A DNA stretch of 64,000 nucleotides from Ideonella_A sakaiensis_A. GTDB taxonomy: Bacteria > Pseudomonadota > Gammaproteobacteria > Burkholderiales > Burkholderiaceae_C. The position numbers were made by a program, and so were the translations under genes. Positions 42,748 to 51,222 of this stretch are shown piece by piece. Positions within the stretch are counted from its first letter, which is position 1. Each line of letters begins with the position of its first letter. Under the pieces are notes generated by a model. The model made no database searches. It had not been told where the DNA came from and saw only the letters and a list, made by a program, of their open reading frames with translations. The DNA is taken from positions 2,294,001 through 2,358,000 of the forward strand of contig NZ_CP182947.1 in NCBI RefSeq assembly GCF_048320135.1, written 5' to 3'.

Positions 42748-43765
42748 GCGCAACCATCATCCGCTGCAGCCCCTCGTCTGCACGCTGCGGCGTGATTTCG
42801 GTCAGGCAGCGCGTGTGGCCGAATCGGCAGACACGGTCGAAGCACGGCTGGCAGTCGAGCTGCAGTTCGTCCTTCAACCACAGCACCGCAGCACGCGGGT
42901 TCAGCGGCGGCGTATGTTCCGGGCTGGTCGAGCCGAACATCGCGACCTGCGGGATGCCGAATGCGGCGGCAACGTGCATCAGGCCCGAATCGTTGCTCGC
43001 GACGCCGCGTGCGGCGGCGACCAGCGCCATCGCATCGAGCAGCGAGACCGTGCCACAAACCACCTTGCAGGCTCCAGGCGAGACCGCATCGGCCGCAGCG
43101 GCAATCCGTTCGCAGGCGTCACGTTCCTTGGCCGAACCGAGCAACACCACCGGCTGCCGATGGCGCTGGTGCAATGTGGCCGCGAGGCTCGCGTAGTGTT
43201 CGCCAGGCCAGCATTTGGCCGGGCCGTATTCGGCGCCCGGTGCAAAAACGAAAAATTCACCGACGCGCAGACCCTGCGCCGCGGACACAGTATCTAGCTT
43301 CGTGCGCGGCAGGCTCAGCTGCGGCCTGGCAGCGGCCTCGGCGTCCGACGGCGGGCCGGCCAGTGCGCTGTAGAAGGCGACCATCGGCGGCCGTCCGTCG
43401 GGATTCGGCAGCCGCTTGGTCAGCAGGCCATAACGCGATTCGCCGTGGTAGCCGATGCGCTGCGGAATCCGCGCCAGCCAGGGCAGCAATGCCGATTTCA
43501 GCGAATTCGGCAACACATAGGCGATATCGAAGCGGCCGCGCCACTCGGCAGCCAGCCGGCGGCGTGCCGCGAGGTCGAGCCGGCGGTGGGCAAACGGCAG
43601 TTCGACCACCTCGTCAATGCCGTCGATCGCGCGGTAGACCGGCGCGACCCACGGCAATGCGGCGACCGTCAGCCGTTCTCCACGGCCGGCGAGCCGCGCC
43701 AGCAGCGGCTGGCTCATCACCGCATCGCCGATCCACTGCGGTGCGATCAGCAGGCTGTTGGTCAC
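42731..43765 (-). CDS. waaF: lipopolysaccharide heptosyltransferase II
   Basis: 344 residues, GT9 family. Adds the second L-glycero-D-manno-heptose to the LPS inner core from ADP-heptose on the cytoplasmic side of the inner membrane. N-terminal LLIAPQWIGDAVMSQPLLARL, middle DIAYVLPNSLKSALLPWLARIPQRIGYHGESRYGLLTKRL, C-terminal nucleotide-sugar region FAPGAEYGPAKCWPGEHYASLA and GVASNDSGLMHVAAAFGIPQVAMFGSTSPEHTPPLNPRA. The C-terminal CxxC...C region (CQPCFDRVCRFGHTRCL) is usual for WaaF. Last gene of the ilvE / zinc-finger / waaF operon. Confidence 0.94.
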   Translation of the reverse strand: MTNSLLIAPQWIGDAVMSQPLLARLAGRGERLTVAALPWVAPVYRAIDGIDEVVELPFAHRRLDLAARRRLAAEWRGRFDIAYVLPNSLKSALLPWLARIPQRIGYHGESRYGLLTKRLPNPDGRPPMVAFYSALAGPPSDAEAAARPQLSLPRTKLDTVSAAQGLRVGEFFVFAPGAEYGPAKCWPGEHYASLAATLHQRHRQPVVLLGSAKERDACERIAAAADAVSPGACKVVCGTVSLLDAMALVAAARGVASNDSGLMHVAAAFGIPQVAMFGSTSPEHTPPLNPRAAVLWLKDELQLDCQPCFDRVCRFGHTRCLTEITPQRADEGLQRMMVAQTGRD

Positions 43766-43789
43766 CTGCCGCGCGCGCGCAGGCCGGCC

Positions 43790-44029
43790 TCAATGTGCAT
43801 GGATGCGTTCGCCGGCCTTCAGGCGGTAGACGGTGCCGCAATACGGGCACTTGGTTTCACCGGTCGTGCCGACATCGAGGAAGACCTTCGGATGCGCACT
43901 CCACAGCGTCATTTTCGGATTCGGACAGAACACCGCGCCCGGGCCGACCATGTCCTTCGCACCGACCTCGACCACCGCGGCCGGCTGTTGCAAGCCGGGA
44001 GCCACCGGCTGATTCGGATTTGCTGTCAT
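43790..44029 (-). CDS. CHCC-type zinc-finger protein (NDUFS6-like)
   Basis: 79 residues. The zinc site of the zf-CHCC family is Cys35 (AVFCPNP), His46 (SAHPKV), Cys61 and Cys64 (CPYCG), followed by YRLKAGERIHAH. The family is related to mitochondrial complex I subunit NDUFS6, and in betaproteobacteria it sits between ilvE and waaF as here. The role is unknown. The ATG at 44029 has GGAG 6 nt upstream. 24 bp to waaF and 40 bp after ilvE, so one operon. Confidence 0.88.
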   Translation of the reverse strand: MTANPNQPVAPGLQQPAAVVEVGAKDMVGPGAVFCPNPKMTLWSAHPKVFLDVGTTGETKCPYCGTVYRLKAGERIHAH

Positions 44030-44069
44030 CTCAGATCTCCACCACGCCTTGTCAGCCCGCCGTCGTTGC

Positions 44070-44993
44070 TCAGACCTTGCTGAGCCACTCGAGGTATTTC
44101 GAATTGCGGCCGTTGACGATGTCGAAGAACGCCGTCTGGATCTTCTCGGTGATCGGGCCGCGCGAGCCACTGCCGAGCGTGACCCGGTCAAGTTCGCGGA
44201 TCGGCGTCACTTCGGCGGCGGTGCCGGTGAAGAAGGCCTCGTCGGAGATATAGACCTCGTCGCGGGTGATCCGCTTCTCGACCAGCTTCAGGCCGAGGTC
44301 GTTGCAGATCGCGAGGATGGTGTCGCGGGTGATGCCGTTCAGCGCACCGGCCGACAGGTCCGGCGTATAAACCACGCCCTTCTTGATGATGAAGATGTTC
44401 TCGCCCGCACCCTCGCTGACGAAGCCGGCGGCGTCGAGCAGCAGCGCCTCGTCATAACCATCGTCGAGCGCCTCCATGTTGGCGAGGATCGAGTTGGTGT
44501 AGTTGCTGACCGACTTGGCCTGCGTCATCGTGATGTTCACGTGATGGCGCGTATAGCTGCTGGTCTTCACGCGGATGCCGCGCTTCATGCCGTCTTCGCC
44601 GAGGTAGGCGCCCCACGGCCAGGCGGCGACCATCAGGTGCACGGTATTGGCCTTCGGGCTGACACCGAGTTTTTCGTCGCCGATCCAGATCAGCGGCCGC
44701 AGGTAGCAGCTGGCGAGCTTGTTGACGCGAACCACCTCGCGCTGCGCGTCCATCACCTGCTCGAGGCTGAACGGGATCTTCATGCGCAGGATCTTCGCGC
44801 TGTTGAACAGCCGCTCGGTATGTTCGCGCAGCCGGAAGATCGCGGTGCCCTGCGCGGTGTCGTAGGCGCGCACGCCCTCGAATGCGCCACAGCCGTAGTG
44901 CAGCGTATGGGTCAGCACATGGATCTTGGCATCGCGCCACTCGACCAGCTGGCCGTCCATCCAGATCTTGCCGTCGCGGTCCGACATCGACAT
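44070..44993 (-). CDS. ilvE: branched-chain amino acid aminotransferase
   Basis: 307 residues, fold-type IV PLP enzyme. Transfers amino groups between glutamate and the 2-oxo acids of Val, Leu and Ile. MSDRDGKIWMDGQLVEWRDAKIHVLTHTLHYGCGAFEGVRAYD is the typical N terminus. The PLP lysine lies in the NITMTQAKSVSNYTNSILANMEA region, with the PLP-phosphate loop in GAGENIFIIKKG and AGALNGITRDTILAIC, and ISDEAFFTGTAAEVTPIRELD. A TAGAAT box 30 nt upstream supplies the promoter. First gene of the operon with the zinc-finger protein and waaF. Confidence 0.96.
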   Translation of the reverse strand: MSMSDRDGKIWMDGQLVEWRDAKIHVLTHTLHYGCGAFEGVRAYDTAQGTAIFRLREHTERLFNSAKILRMKIPFSLEQVMDAQREVVRVNKLASCYLRPLIWIGDEKLGVSPKANTVHLMVAAWPWGAYLGEDGMKRGIRVKTSSYTRHHVNITMTQAKSVSNYTNSILANMEALDDGYDEALLLDAAGFVSEGAGENIFIIKKGVVYTPDLSAGALNGITRDTILAICNDLGLKLVEKRITRDEVYISDEAFFTGTAAEVTPIRELDRVTLGSGSRGPITEKIQTAFFDIVNGRNSKYLEWLSKV

Positions 44994-45023
44994 GATTTGC
45001 CTCTGAAACGTAAGAGATGCTCG

Positions 45024-45029
45024 ATTCTA
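45024..45029 (-). promoter_or_regulatory. -10 box TAGAAT of the ilvE operon
   Basis: Minus-strand TAGAAT lies 30 bp before the ilvE ATG, giving a leader of about 24 nt with AGAGGC as a weak Shine-Dalgarno. It is the same hexamer as before tRNA-Arg and the ECF sigma gene. Confidence 0.5.
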
Positions 45030-45109
45030 GAGGCCCCGGCCCGGCAGCGGCCGGCGTCAGGGGTCGGTGCAGCCAGCGGCACCCGACCCTGCGAGCCGCA
45101 CCAAGCCAC

Positions 45110-45505
45110 TCACACGGTGCGCTTGCGCAAGGCATCGACGCTCCATGCGCCGCCACCGGCAGCCGCCAGATACAGGAAGACAAAACAGTACAGCGCCGCC
45201 AGTTCACCGCCGTTGGCGATCGGCCAGAAGCCGCGCGGCGCGTGGGCGATGAAATAGGCAAACGCCATCAGGCCGGACAGCGCGAAGGCCGTCGGACGGG
45301 TCGCCAGACCGATCAGCAGCAGCACGCCGCCGAACAACTCGAGCACGCCGGCGACACCGGACAGCGACATCATCTCGAATCCGGCCCGCGGCGGAATCGG
45401 GAATCCCAGCAGCTTCTGCGTGCCGTGCAGCAAAAACAGGAATGCCGAGACGATGCGCAGCACACTCAGCAGGCGCGGGGTCCAGATTGCCAACATCGAT
45501 TCCAT
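45110..45505 (-). CDS. DoxX family membrane protein
   Basis: 131 residues with four hydrophobic helices. LSVLRIVSAFLFLLHGTQKLLGFP, GVAGVLELFGGVLLLIGLATRPTAFALSGLMAFAYFIAHAPRGFWPIANGGELAALYCFVFLYLAAAGGG are typical of DoxX/DoxD. Proteins of this type are linked to thiosulfate:quinone oxidoreductase subunits and to redox stress complexes, but bacterial single DoxX proteins are mostly uncharacterised. AAGGAG 6 nt upstream of the ATG. It follows the 5'-nucleotidase by 23 bp and ends the radA operon. Confidence 0.88.
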   Translation of the reverse strand: MESMLAIWTPRLLSVLRIVSAFLFLLHGTQKLLGFPIPPRAGFEMMSLSGVAGVLELFGGVLLLIGLATRPTAFALSGLMAFAYFIAHAPRGFWPIANGGELAALYCFVFLYLAAAGGGAWSVDALRKRTV

Positions 45506-45528
45506 CCGATTGCTCCTTCAACGGGTTG

Positions 45529-47184
45529 TCAATTCAATCGCCTGATCCGATCCAGCGACGGCGGTGCAAGGCCCGGGTTTTCGCGCAGATGGCGTTCGAG
45601 CGCATCGACGTCCATCATGCCGGTGCGGCGGTCGCTGCCTTGTTTCAGGACTTGAAAACCATCGCCGCCGGCGGCCAGATAGCCGTTGACGGTGACACGG
45701 TAGGCGGCAGCCGGATCGAGCGGCGCGCCGGCGATGCGCACGCTGTCGCGGACGATACGCTGCCCGGGCGGCCTGGCCGCATCCCATGCATAAACCAGGC
45801 CGCGCGAGACCTGCAGCACGCGGGACCGCCGCGTCGTCCATTGCGATTCGAGCAGCTTCAGCAACTGTTCGCCGCTCAGCGTCATCGTCACCAGCGGGTT
45901 CGAGAACGGCTGCACCAGGAACAGGTCCTGGTAGCGGACCAGACCATCGGCGGGTATCGGGAGCGGCGCGCGGATGCCGCCCGGGTTCATCAGCGCAATC
46001 TGCGCGCCGGCGTCGCGCGTCGCCGCCAGTTGCGCATCGGCGATCAGCTGGCCGAGCGTGCTGGCGCCGGCGGCGTCGATGTCGCGCGACAGCGGCGCGG
46101 CGATGCGGCCGACGACGCGTTGCGCCAGTGGCGCGGCGAGACGCTCGTAGGCCTCGATCAGCGCGCTGAGCCGCGGATCCTTCGGCAGGTCGGTATGGAC
46201 GATGGTGTTGTCGGCCACCGCACTCGTGATGTCACGCGTCGCCGGATCGAGCGTCACATCGATCGCGGTGACGATGCGCCCGTAGCTGTCGCCGCTGGTG
46301 ACGAGCCGGCCGTCGATGCGGCAGTTGTAGGCGCGGTGGGTGTGGCCGCTGATCACGAGATCGACCGCCTTGTCGAGGCGATTGACGATGTCGACGATCG
46401 GCCCGCTGATGCCCGGGCACTCATTGTGGCCGCCGGTCGGCAGGCCGCCTTCGTGGATCAGCACGACGATCGCCTCGATGCCTTGCGCACGCAGCTCGGG
46501 GACCAGCGCATTGACGGTTTTTGCCTCGTCGCGGAAGCTCAGGCCGGCGACACCGTCCGGAACGACGATGCGCGGCGTGCCTTCGAGCGTCAGCCCGATG
46601 AAGGCGACCGCAATCCCGTCGAAGCGCTTGACGACATAGGGCGGCAGCAGCGGCTTGCCGGTCGACTTGACGATCGTGCTCGCGGCGAGGTATTGAAATT
46701 CGGCGCCGGTGAACGGTTTGGGCCCGCGGCAGCCATCGATCGGGTGGCAACCGCCGCGCTGCTGCCGCAGCAGTTCATCGGCGCCCTTGTCGAATTCATG
46801 GTTGCCGACCGCCGACGCGTCGAGCCGCATCAGGTTCAGCGCCTCGATCGTCGGCTCGTCGTGGAACAGCGCCGACAGCAATGGCGACGCGCCGATCAGG
46901 TCGCCGGCGGCAACGAAGACATGGTGGCGCTGCCCGGCGCGCAGGCGCTCGAGCTGCGTCGCGAGGTGTTCGGCGCCGCCGGCCGGCACCGTGATCGTTT
47001 TGGCCGGATCGGCGGCATCGCGCGTGCGCAGCCCGTCAGGCGGCGGCTTCAGATGTCCATGGAAATCGTTGATCGCAAGGATGCGAAGCCTGACCGGTGC
47101 GGCCGTCGGCGCCGGCAGCGTGCAGCCGGCCAGCCACGCAGCGGCGAGCAGCGTGATCGCGAGCCGGACGCGACCGATCAGCAC
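45529..47184 (-). CDS. 5'-nucleotidase/metallophosphoesterase lipoprotein
   Basis: 551 residues from a GTG. A lipoprotein signal (RLAITLLAAAWLAGC, Cys21) targets the periplasm. The calcineurin-like domain has ILAINDFHGHL, AAGDLIGASPL, AVGNHEFDKG, VVLIHEGG and VISGHTHRAYNC. The C-terminal 5'-nucleotidase domain has ALMNPGGIRA, DLFLVQPFSNPLVTMTLSGEQLL and YRVTVNGYLAAGGDGF. It hydrolyses nucleotides or cyclic nucleotides outside the cytoplasm. The only start that keeps the signal peptide is GTG at 47184, 5 nt after the stop of the upstream gene, so translation is probably coupled. Cysteine pair GGCHPIDGC may form a disulfide. Confidence 0.9.
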   Translation of the reverse strand: MLIGRVRLAITLLAAAWLAGCTLPAPTAAPVRLRILAINDFHGHLKPPPDGLRTRDAADPAKTITVPAGGAEHLATQLERLRAGQRHHVFVAAGDLIGASPLLSALFHDEPTIEALNLMRLDASAVGNHEFDKGADELLRQQRGGCHPIDGCRGPKPFTGAEFQYLAASTIVKSTGKPLLPPYVVKRFDGIAVAFIGLTLEGTPRIVVPDGVAGLSFRDEAKTVNALVPELRAQGIEAIVVLIHEGGLPTGGHNECPGISGPIVDIVNRLDKAVDLVISGHTHRAYNCRIDGRLVTSGDSYGRIVTAIDVTLDPATRDITSAVADNTIVHTDLPKDPRLSALIEAYERLAAPLAQRVVGRIAAPLSRDIDAAGASTLGQLIADAQLAATRDAGAQIALMNPGGIRAPLPIPADGLVRYQDLFLVQPFSNPLVTMTLSGEQLLKLLESQWTTRRSRVLQVSRGLVYAWDAARPPGQRIVRDSVRIAGAPLDPAAAYRVTVNGYLAAGGDGFQVLKQGSDRRTGMMDVDALERHLRENPGLAPPSLDRIRRLN

Positions 47185-47189
47185 CGCGA

Positions 47190-47645
47190 TCAGCCCGGTC
47201 GGCCGGTATCCGCTTCGTTCGCGCCTGCCGAGGGTTCCTGCACGACGCGCTCTGGTTCGGCCTGCGGCCGGTCCAGCGTCCAGCGCTGGCAGCGGCCGTG
47301 GCGCAGTTCGACCTCGACCGACGAGCCGCTGTCGTCGCTCCAGCGGAATATGTCGACCGCCGGATCGTCGCCAGCGGGTTGGCGCTGGCCGAGGCTGCCG
47401 GTCAGGTGCAGGATCTGCGGCAGCCGCATCCCCGGCCGCAAGCGTGCATTGAGCATCACCGCGCTGCCGACGCTGCCGACCGGCGCACGCGCGGCGGCCT
47501 GCATCGCCCGCATCGCGCGGCTGAACTGCAGCAGCACGACGAAGACACCAGCGCTGAAGACCAGCACCGCACCCTGCCAGCCAAAGCGCAGATAAGACGC
47601 GACCATCGCCGCGCCGAAGATCAGCCAGATCCACCCATGAGCCAT
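47190..47645 (-). CDS. small two-helix membrane protein, uncharacterised
   Basis: 151 residues. Two adjacent hydrophobic segments at the N terminus (WIWLIFGAAMVASYLRF and GAVLVFSAGVFVVLLQF) are followed by a hydrophilic domain (ARAPVGSVGSAVMLNARLRPGMRLPQILHLTGSLGQR ... VDIFRWSDDSGSSVEVELRHGRCQRWTLDRP). It is conserved next to radA in betaproteobacteria as far as I recall, but without known function. The ATG is 1 nt after the radA stop, so translation is coupled. The C-terminal tail is rich in Pro, Glu and Ala. Confidence 0.75.
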   Translation of the reverse strand: MAHGWIWLIFGAAMVASYLRFGWQGAVLVFSAGVFVVLLQFSRAMRAMQAAARAPVGSVGSAVMLNARLRPGMRLPQILHLTGSLGQRQPAGDDPAVDIFRWSDDSGSSVEVELRHGRCQRWTLDRPQAEPERVVQEPSAGANEADTGRPG

Positions 47646-47646
47646 T

Positions 47647-49008
47647 TCACAATCCTCGCATCAGTTCAATCGCCTGCTCGATCCGGTCGACCGCATGGAT
47701 CGTCAAGCCTTCGATCGGCTTCTTCGGCGCATTCGCAGTCGGTACCAGCGCGACGCTGAAGCCGAGCTTGGCCGCCTCCTTCAGCCGCTCCTGGCCACGC
47801 GGCGCCGGCCGCACCTCGCCGGCCAGGCCGACCTCGCCGAACGCGAGGAATCCGCGCGGCAGCGGCTTGCCGCGCAGCGAGCTCTGGATCGCCAACATCA
47901 CCGCAAGGTCGGCCGCCGGCTCGCTGATGCGAACGCCGCCGACGGCATTGACAAACACGTCCTGGTCCATGCAGGCAATCCCCGCATGGCGGTGCAGCAC
48001 CGCGAGCATCATCGCCAGCCGATCCCGGTCCAGGCCGACGCTGAGCCGGCGCGGGCTCGGCCCGCCGGAATCGACCAGCGCCTGGATCTCGACCAGCATC
48101 GGCCGCGTGCCTTCGAGCGTGACCAGCACACAGGCGCCGGGCACCGGGTCGCCATGGGTCGACAAAAAGATCGCGCTCGGGTTGCTGACGCCTTTCAACC
48201 CACGCTCGGTCATCGCGAAGACGCCGATCTCGTTGACCGCGCCATAGCGGTTCTTGATCGCGCGCACCAGCCGGAAGCTGCTGTGGGTGTCGCCTTCGAA
48301 ATAGAGCACGGTATCGACGATGTGCTCGAGCACGCGCGGCCCGGCCAGGCTGCCGTCCTTCGTCACATGGCCGACCAGCACCATCGTCGCGCCGCCGGTC
48401 TTCGCGCTGCGCGTCAGCTGCGCGGCACATTCCCGCACCTGCGCGACCGATCCCGGCGCCGACGTCAGCTGCTCCGAATACAGCGTCTGGATCGAGTCGA
48501 TGACGCAGAACGCCGGTTGCTCGGCGGCGATCGTCGACTGGATCTTCTCCAGGTTGATCTCGGCCAGCACGCGCACGCCGCTGCCGTCGAGACCGAGCCG
48601 GCGCGCCCGCAACGCGACCTGCGCCGCGCTTTCCTCGCCGGTCACGTACAAGACCTTCATCTGCTTCGACAAGGCATCGACCGCCTGCAGCAGCAGCGTG
48701 CTCTTGCCGATGCCCGGGTCGCCGCCGATCAGCACGACGCCGCCGGCGACGATGCCGCCGCCGAGCACGCGGTCGAGTTCTTCCTGGCCGGTTGGCGTGC
48801 GTGCGATGTCGGCAGCGTCGATTTCGCTCAGCGTCGCGACCGGCTGGCTGCGCGCCAGCGACTGGTAACGGTGCTTGGCGCCGCCGCTCGGTTCGGCGAT
48901 GCCCTCCTCCAGCGTATTCCAGGCCTGGCAATGCGGGCACTTGCCAAGCCAGCGCGGGCTGGTGCCGCCGCATTCGCTGCAGGTATAGACGGATTTTTCC
49001 TTGGCCAT
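47647..49008 (-). CDS. radA: DNA repair protein RadA
   Basis: 453 residues. An N-terminal zinc finger (Cys10, Cys13, Cys24, Cys27), RecA-like ATPase with Walker A GGDPGIGKST, the RadA-specific KNRYGAVNEIG motif, and a C-terminal Lon-protease-like domain (GGVRISEPAADLAVMLAIQSSLRGKPLPRGFLAFGEVGLAGEVRP). RadA promotes branch migration in homologous recombination. First gene of an operon with a small membrane protein, a nucleotidase and DoxX. Divergent from the probable outer-membrane protein gene with 90 bp between. Confidence 0.97.
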   Translation of the reverse strand: MAKEKSVYTCSECGGTSPRWLGKCPHCQAWNTLEEGIAEPSGGAKHRYQSLARSQPVATLSEIDAADIARTPTGQEELDRVLGGGIVAGGVVLIGGDPGIGKSTLLLQAVDALSKQMKVLYVTGEESAAQVALRARRLGLDGSGVRVLAEINLEKIQSTIAAEQPAFCVIDSIQTLYSEQLTSAPGSVAQVRECAAQLTRSAKTGGATMVLVGHVTKDGSLAGPRVLEHIVDTVLYFEGDTHSSFRLVRAIKNRYGAVNEIGVFAMTERGLKGVSNPSAIFLSTHGDPVPGACVLVTLEGTRPMLVEIQALVDSGGPSPRRLSVGLDRDRLAMMLAVLHRHAGIACMDQDVFVNAVGGVRISEPAADLAVMLAIQSSLRGKPLPRGFLAFGEVGLAGEVRPAPRGQERLKEAAKLGFSVALVPTANAPKKPIEGLTIHAVDRIEQAIELMRGL

Positions 49009-49098
49009 GGCCGATTGTCGCCGGCCGATCGGCGGTCTCGGCGGGCGGCGCCATGTTAGGGTCGCCGCCGCCCAGGCCTTCCGCCAACAGGAGTTCCG

Positions 49099-50652
49099 AT
49101 GCCTTTCGTCCGATCAGCAAGCCGTCCGCAATCGTCAGCCAGCCGCAGCAGTCGCCGGCCGGCCACGCAACGCGCGGCCATGCTGCTGCTCGGAAGCCTG
49201 CTCGTGATGCCGGCGGCAGCGCAGACCGGCGGCAGCGCGCCGGCTACCGACGGCGGCCGCAGCCTGCCGCTGAACTGGCGAATCGGCATCGAGCAATTGA
49301 AGCTGCCTGATGGTGAACAGATCGGCCTGGTCGGCGCGTCGGCGCTGGTCGGCGTCGGCAACGGCTGGTTTGCCGGCCCGATCGTCTTCGGCGCCGCATC
49401 GGGACAACGCGGCGGACTGTTCGTGATCGGCGGCGAAGCGCTGTGGCGCACCGCCGGCCCGGCCGGCAGCCGGATCGAGGCCGGGCTGGCGATCGGCGGC
49501 GGCGGCGGTGCGGCCGCGCCGGTCGGCTCCGGCCTGATGCTGCGGCCGCACCTCGACTGGTCCTGGCCGGTTGGTCCCGGCTGGCTCGGCATCACCGCGT
49601 CGCGGGTCGATTTTCCGCGTGGCGCGATTGCGTCGAACCAGATCGGCCTGGTCTACAGCGTCGACGACATCTTCCGCTACCAGCGCGCCGGATCGGCCCG
49701 GTCAGCCGGCAGCGGGCAGCGCAGCGGCTTCGGCTTCGACCGCTTCTGGCTGCTGGCCGGGCAATACCGGAGCAAAAGCGGCAACCACGGTTATGGCGGC
49801 TTGCGCGCCGACCATCTGCTGGGCAATGGCTTCCATGTCGGCATCGAAGCCGCCGGCGCGGCGCAAGGTGGTGCCGACGGGTATGCCGAAATCCTCGGCA
49901 GCATCGGCAAGGAGTGGTCGCTGAAGACCGGACCGGGGCCGTCGGCACTGCCGGCTGTCGGGATACGGGCCGCCGCCGGACTCGGCGGCGGCGGCGCGGT
50001 CGATACCGGCGGCGGCCCGTTGCTGAAACTGGCGGCGACGCTGCATTGGGACCTGCCACATGACCTCGCGCTCGGCGTCGAAGCCGGGCGGACGATGGCG
50101 CCGGACGGCAGCTTCCGCGCCAACCACCTGCATCTGGCACTCGGGTTGAACCTGGATCGCCGCGCTGCTGGCGGCCGCGCGGCTGCCGCGCCAGCCGACT
50201 TGCGCGCCGACACCGTCGAATGGGCAGCGACGCTCGGCCACTTCCCGCAGATGGACTATCGCAACGGCAGCAGCGATGCCGTGCAGACCGTCGGCATGCG
50301 GCTGAGCCGGCGCCTCAGCCCGGCACTCGATGAACACCTGCAACTGACCGGCGGCATCCATTTCGCCGCCGGCGGCCGTGCCGGCGCCTATGGTGCCGGC
50401 CTGATCGGGCTGGCGCTGGCAACGCCGTTGCAGCAGCAGGGTCTGCACCTGGGCGCCGAGATGCTTGCCGGGGCGGCCGGTGGCGGCGGCATCGATACCC
50501 GCGGCGGCGCGGTCGTGCAGCCGATGCTGCGCGCCGGCTGGGCCGACGGCAGCCAGCGCTGGCGGATCGGCGTCGGCCAGATCAGGTCGCTGCGCGGCGA
50601 CCTCAGAAGCCCGGTGGTCGAGCTGAGCTACGGCGCCGCAATCGGGTTATAG
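49099..50652 (+). CDS. probable outer-membrane beta-barrel protein, uncharacterised
   Basis: 517 residues. A long basic N-region and hydrophobic core (AAMLLLGSLLVMPAAAQ) form a Sec signal peptide. The mature part is Gly/Ala-rich with alternating hydrophobic strands and aromatic belts (WFAGPIVFGAAS, GLFVIGGEALW, LMLRPHLDWSWPV, WLGITASRVDF, LHLALGLNL). It looks like a 14-18 strand barrel, perhaps a porin- or DUF3570-like protein. It ends VELSYGAAIGL rather than in the aromatic residue typical of BAM substrates. AGGAG 6 nt before the ATG. No family recognised. Confidence 0.75.
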   Translation: MPFVRSASRPQSSASRSSRRPATQRAAMLLLGSLLVMPAAAQTGGSAPATDGGRSLPLNWRIGIEQLKLPDGEQIGLVGASALVGVGNGWFAGPIVFGAASGQRGGLFVIGGEALWRTAGPAGSRIEAGLAIGGGGGAAAPVGSGLMLRPHLDWSWPVGPGWLGITASRVDFPRGAIASNQIGLVYSVDDIFRYQRAGSARSAGSGQRSGFGFDRFWLLAGQYRSKSGNHGYGGLRADHLLGNGFHVGIEAAGAAQGGADGYAEILGSIGKEWSLKTGPGPSALPAVGIRAAAGLGGGGAVDTGGGPLLKLAATLHWDLPHDLALGVEAGRTMAPDGSFRANHLHLALGLNLDRRAAGGRAAAAPADLRADTVEWAATLGHFPQMDYRNGSSDAVQTVGMRLSRRLSPALDEHLQLTGGIHFAAGGRAGAYGAGLIGLALATPLQQQGLHLGAEMLAGAAGGGGIDTRGGAVVQPMLRAGWADGSQRWRIGVGQIRSLRGDLRSPVVELSYGAAIGL

Positions 50653-50656
50653 GAAC

Positions 50657-50745
50657 CACCCCCGGAGCGGCTCACGCCGCACCCCCTCAAGGGGGCGCCG
50701 CCAGCGGACCGGCAGAGCCGGATCCGCGGCGGCCGCTTGATCGGT
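50657..50745. repeat. GC-rich multi-hairpin intergenic repeat
   Basis: Contains GCGGC-TCAC-GCCGC (50667-50680), CCCCC-TCAA-GGGGG (50682-50695) and GCGGA-CCGGC-AGA-GCCGG-A-TCCGC (50704-50727), nested in longer GC complementarity. This type of block recurs in genomes of Comamonadaceae and relatives, as I recall, usually after genes. Here it follows the outer-membrane protein gene and lies between convergent genes, where it can serve as terminator. Nothing else is seen in the gap to 50802. Confidence 0.6.
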
Positions 50746-50802
50746 GGGGAGGCAAGGAACCGGAGGATTTGTGCGCCCGTCCGCAGCCTGCCCGGCAAAG
50801 AC

Positions 50803-51222
50803 CTAGTCGGCCACCTTGCCGCGGCCGGCCTTGATCGCCGAACGCTGGCTTTTCGATTCGAGCCGGCGCAGTTTCGAGCCGAATGTCGGCCGGGTCGCGC
50901 GGCGCACCCGCGGCGCCGAGGCATGCGCAGCGACCAGTTCGAACAGGCGCTGCAGCGCATCGGCCAGATTGGCTTCGCGGCTGCGCGACGACTGGGCCTT
51001 GATCACGACGATGCCGTCGGCATTGATGCGCTGGTCTGACACGGCACGCAGCCGCTCCTTCCAGTCGTCGGGCAACGACGATGCGCCGATGTCGAAGCGC
51101 AAGTGGATTGCACTCGACACCTTGTTGACATTCTGGCCGCCGGGGCCTTGTGCACGCACCGCGCTGACGGTCGATTCGGCCGCCAGCAGCGCCCGCAACC
51201 GCTGCTCGGCCGCCGGCGACAT
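50803..51222 (-). CDS. arfB: alternative ribosome-rescue factor / peptidyl-tRNA hydrolase ArfB
   Basis: 139 residues. The release-factor GGQ motif lies at 28-30 (AQGPGGQNVNKV) and the C terminus is basic (SKLRRLESKSQRSAIKAGRGKVAD), as in ArfB (YaeJ), which inserts its tail into the empty mRNA channel of stalled ribosomes and hydrolyses the peptidyl-tRNA. No stop-codon recognition domain is present, as expected. The ATG overlaps the stop of the DUF2177 gene by one base (TGATG), so it is last in the alr operon. Confidence 0.93.
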   Translation of the reverse strand: MSPAAEQRLRALLAAESTVSAVRAQGPGGQNVNKVSSAIHLRFDIGASSLPDDWKERLRAVSDQRINADGIVVIKAQSSRSREANLADALQRLFELVAAHASAPRVRRATRPTFGSKLRRLESKSQRSAIKAGRGKVAD

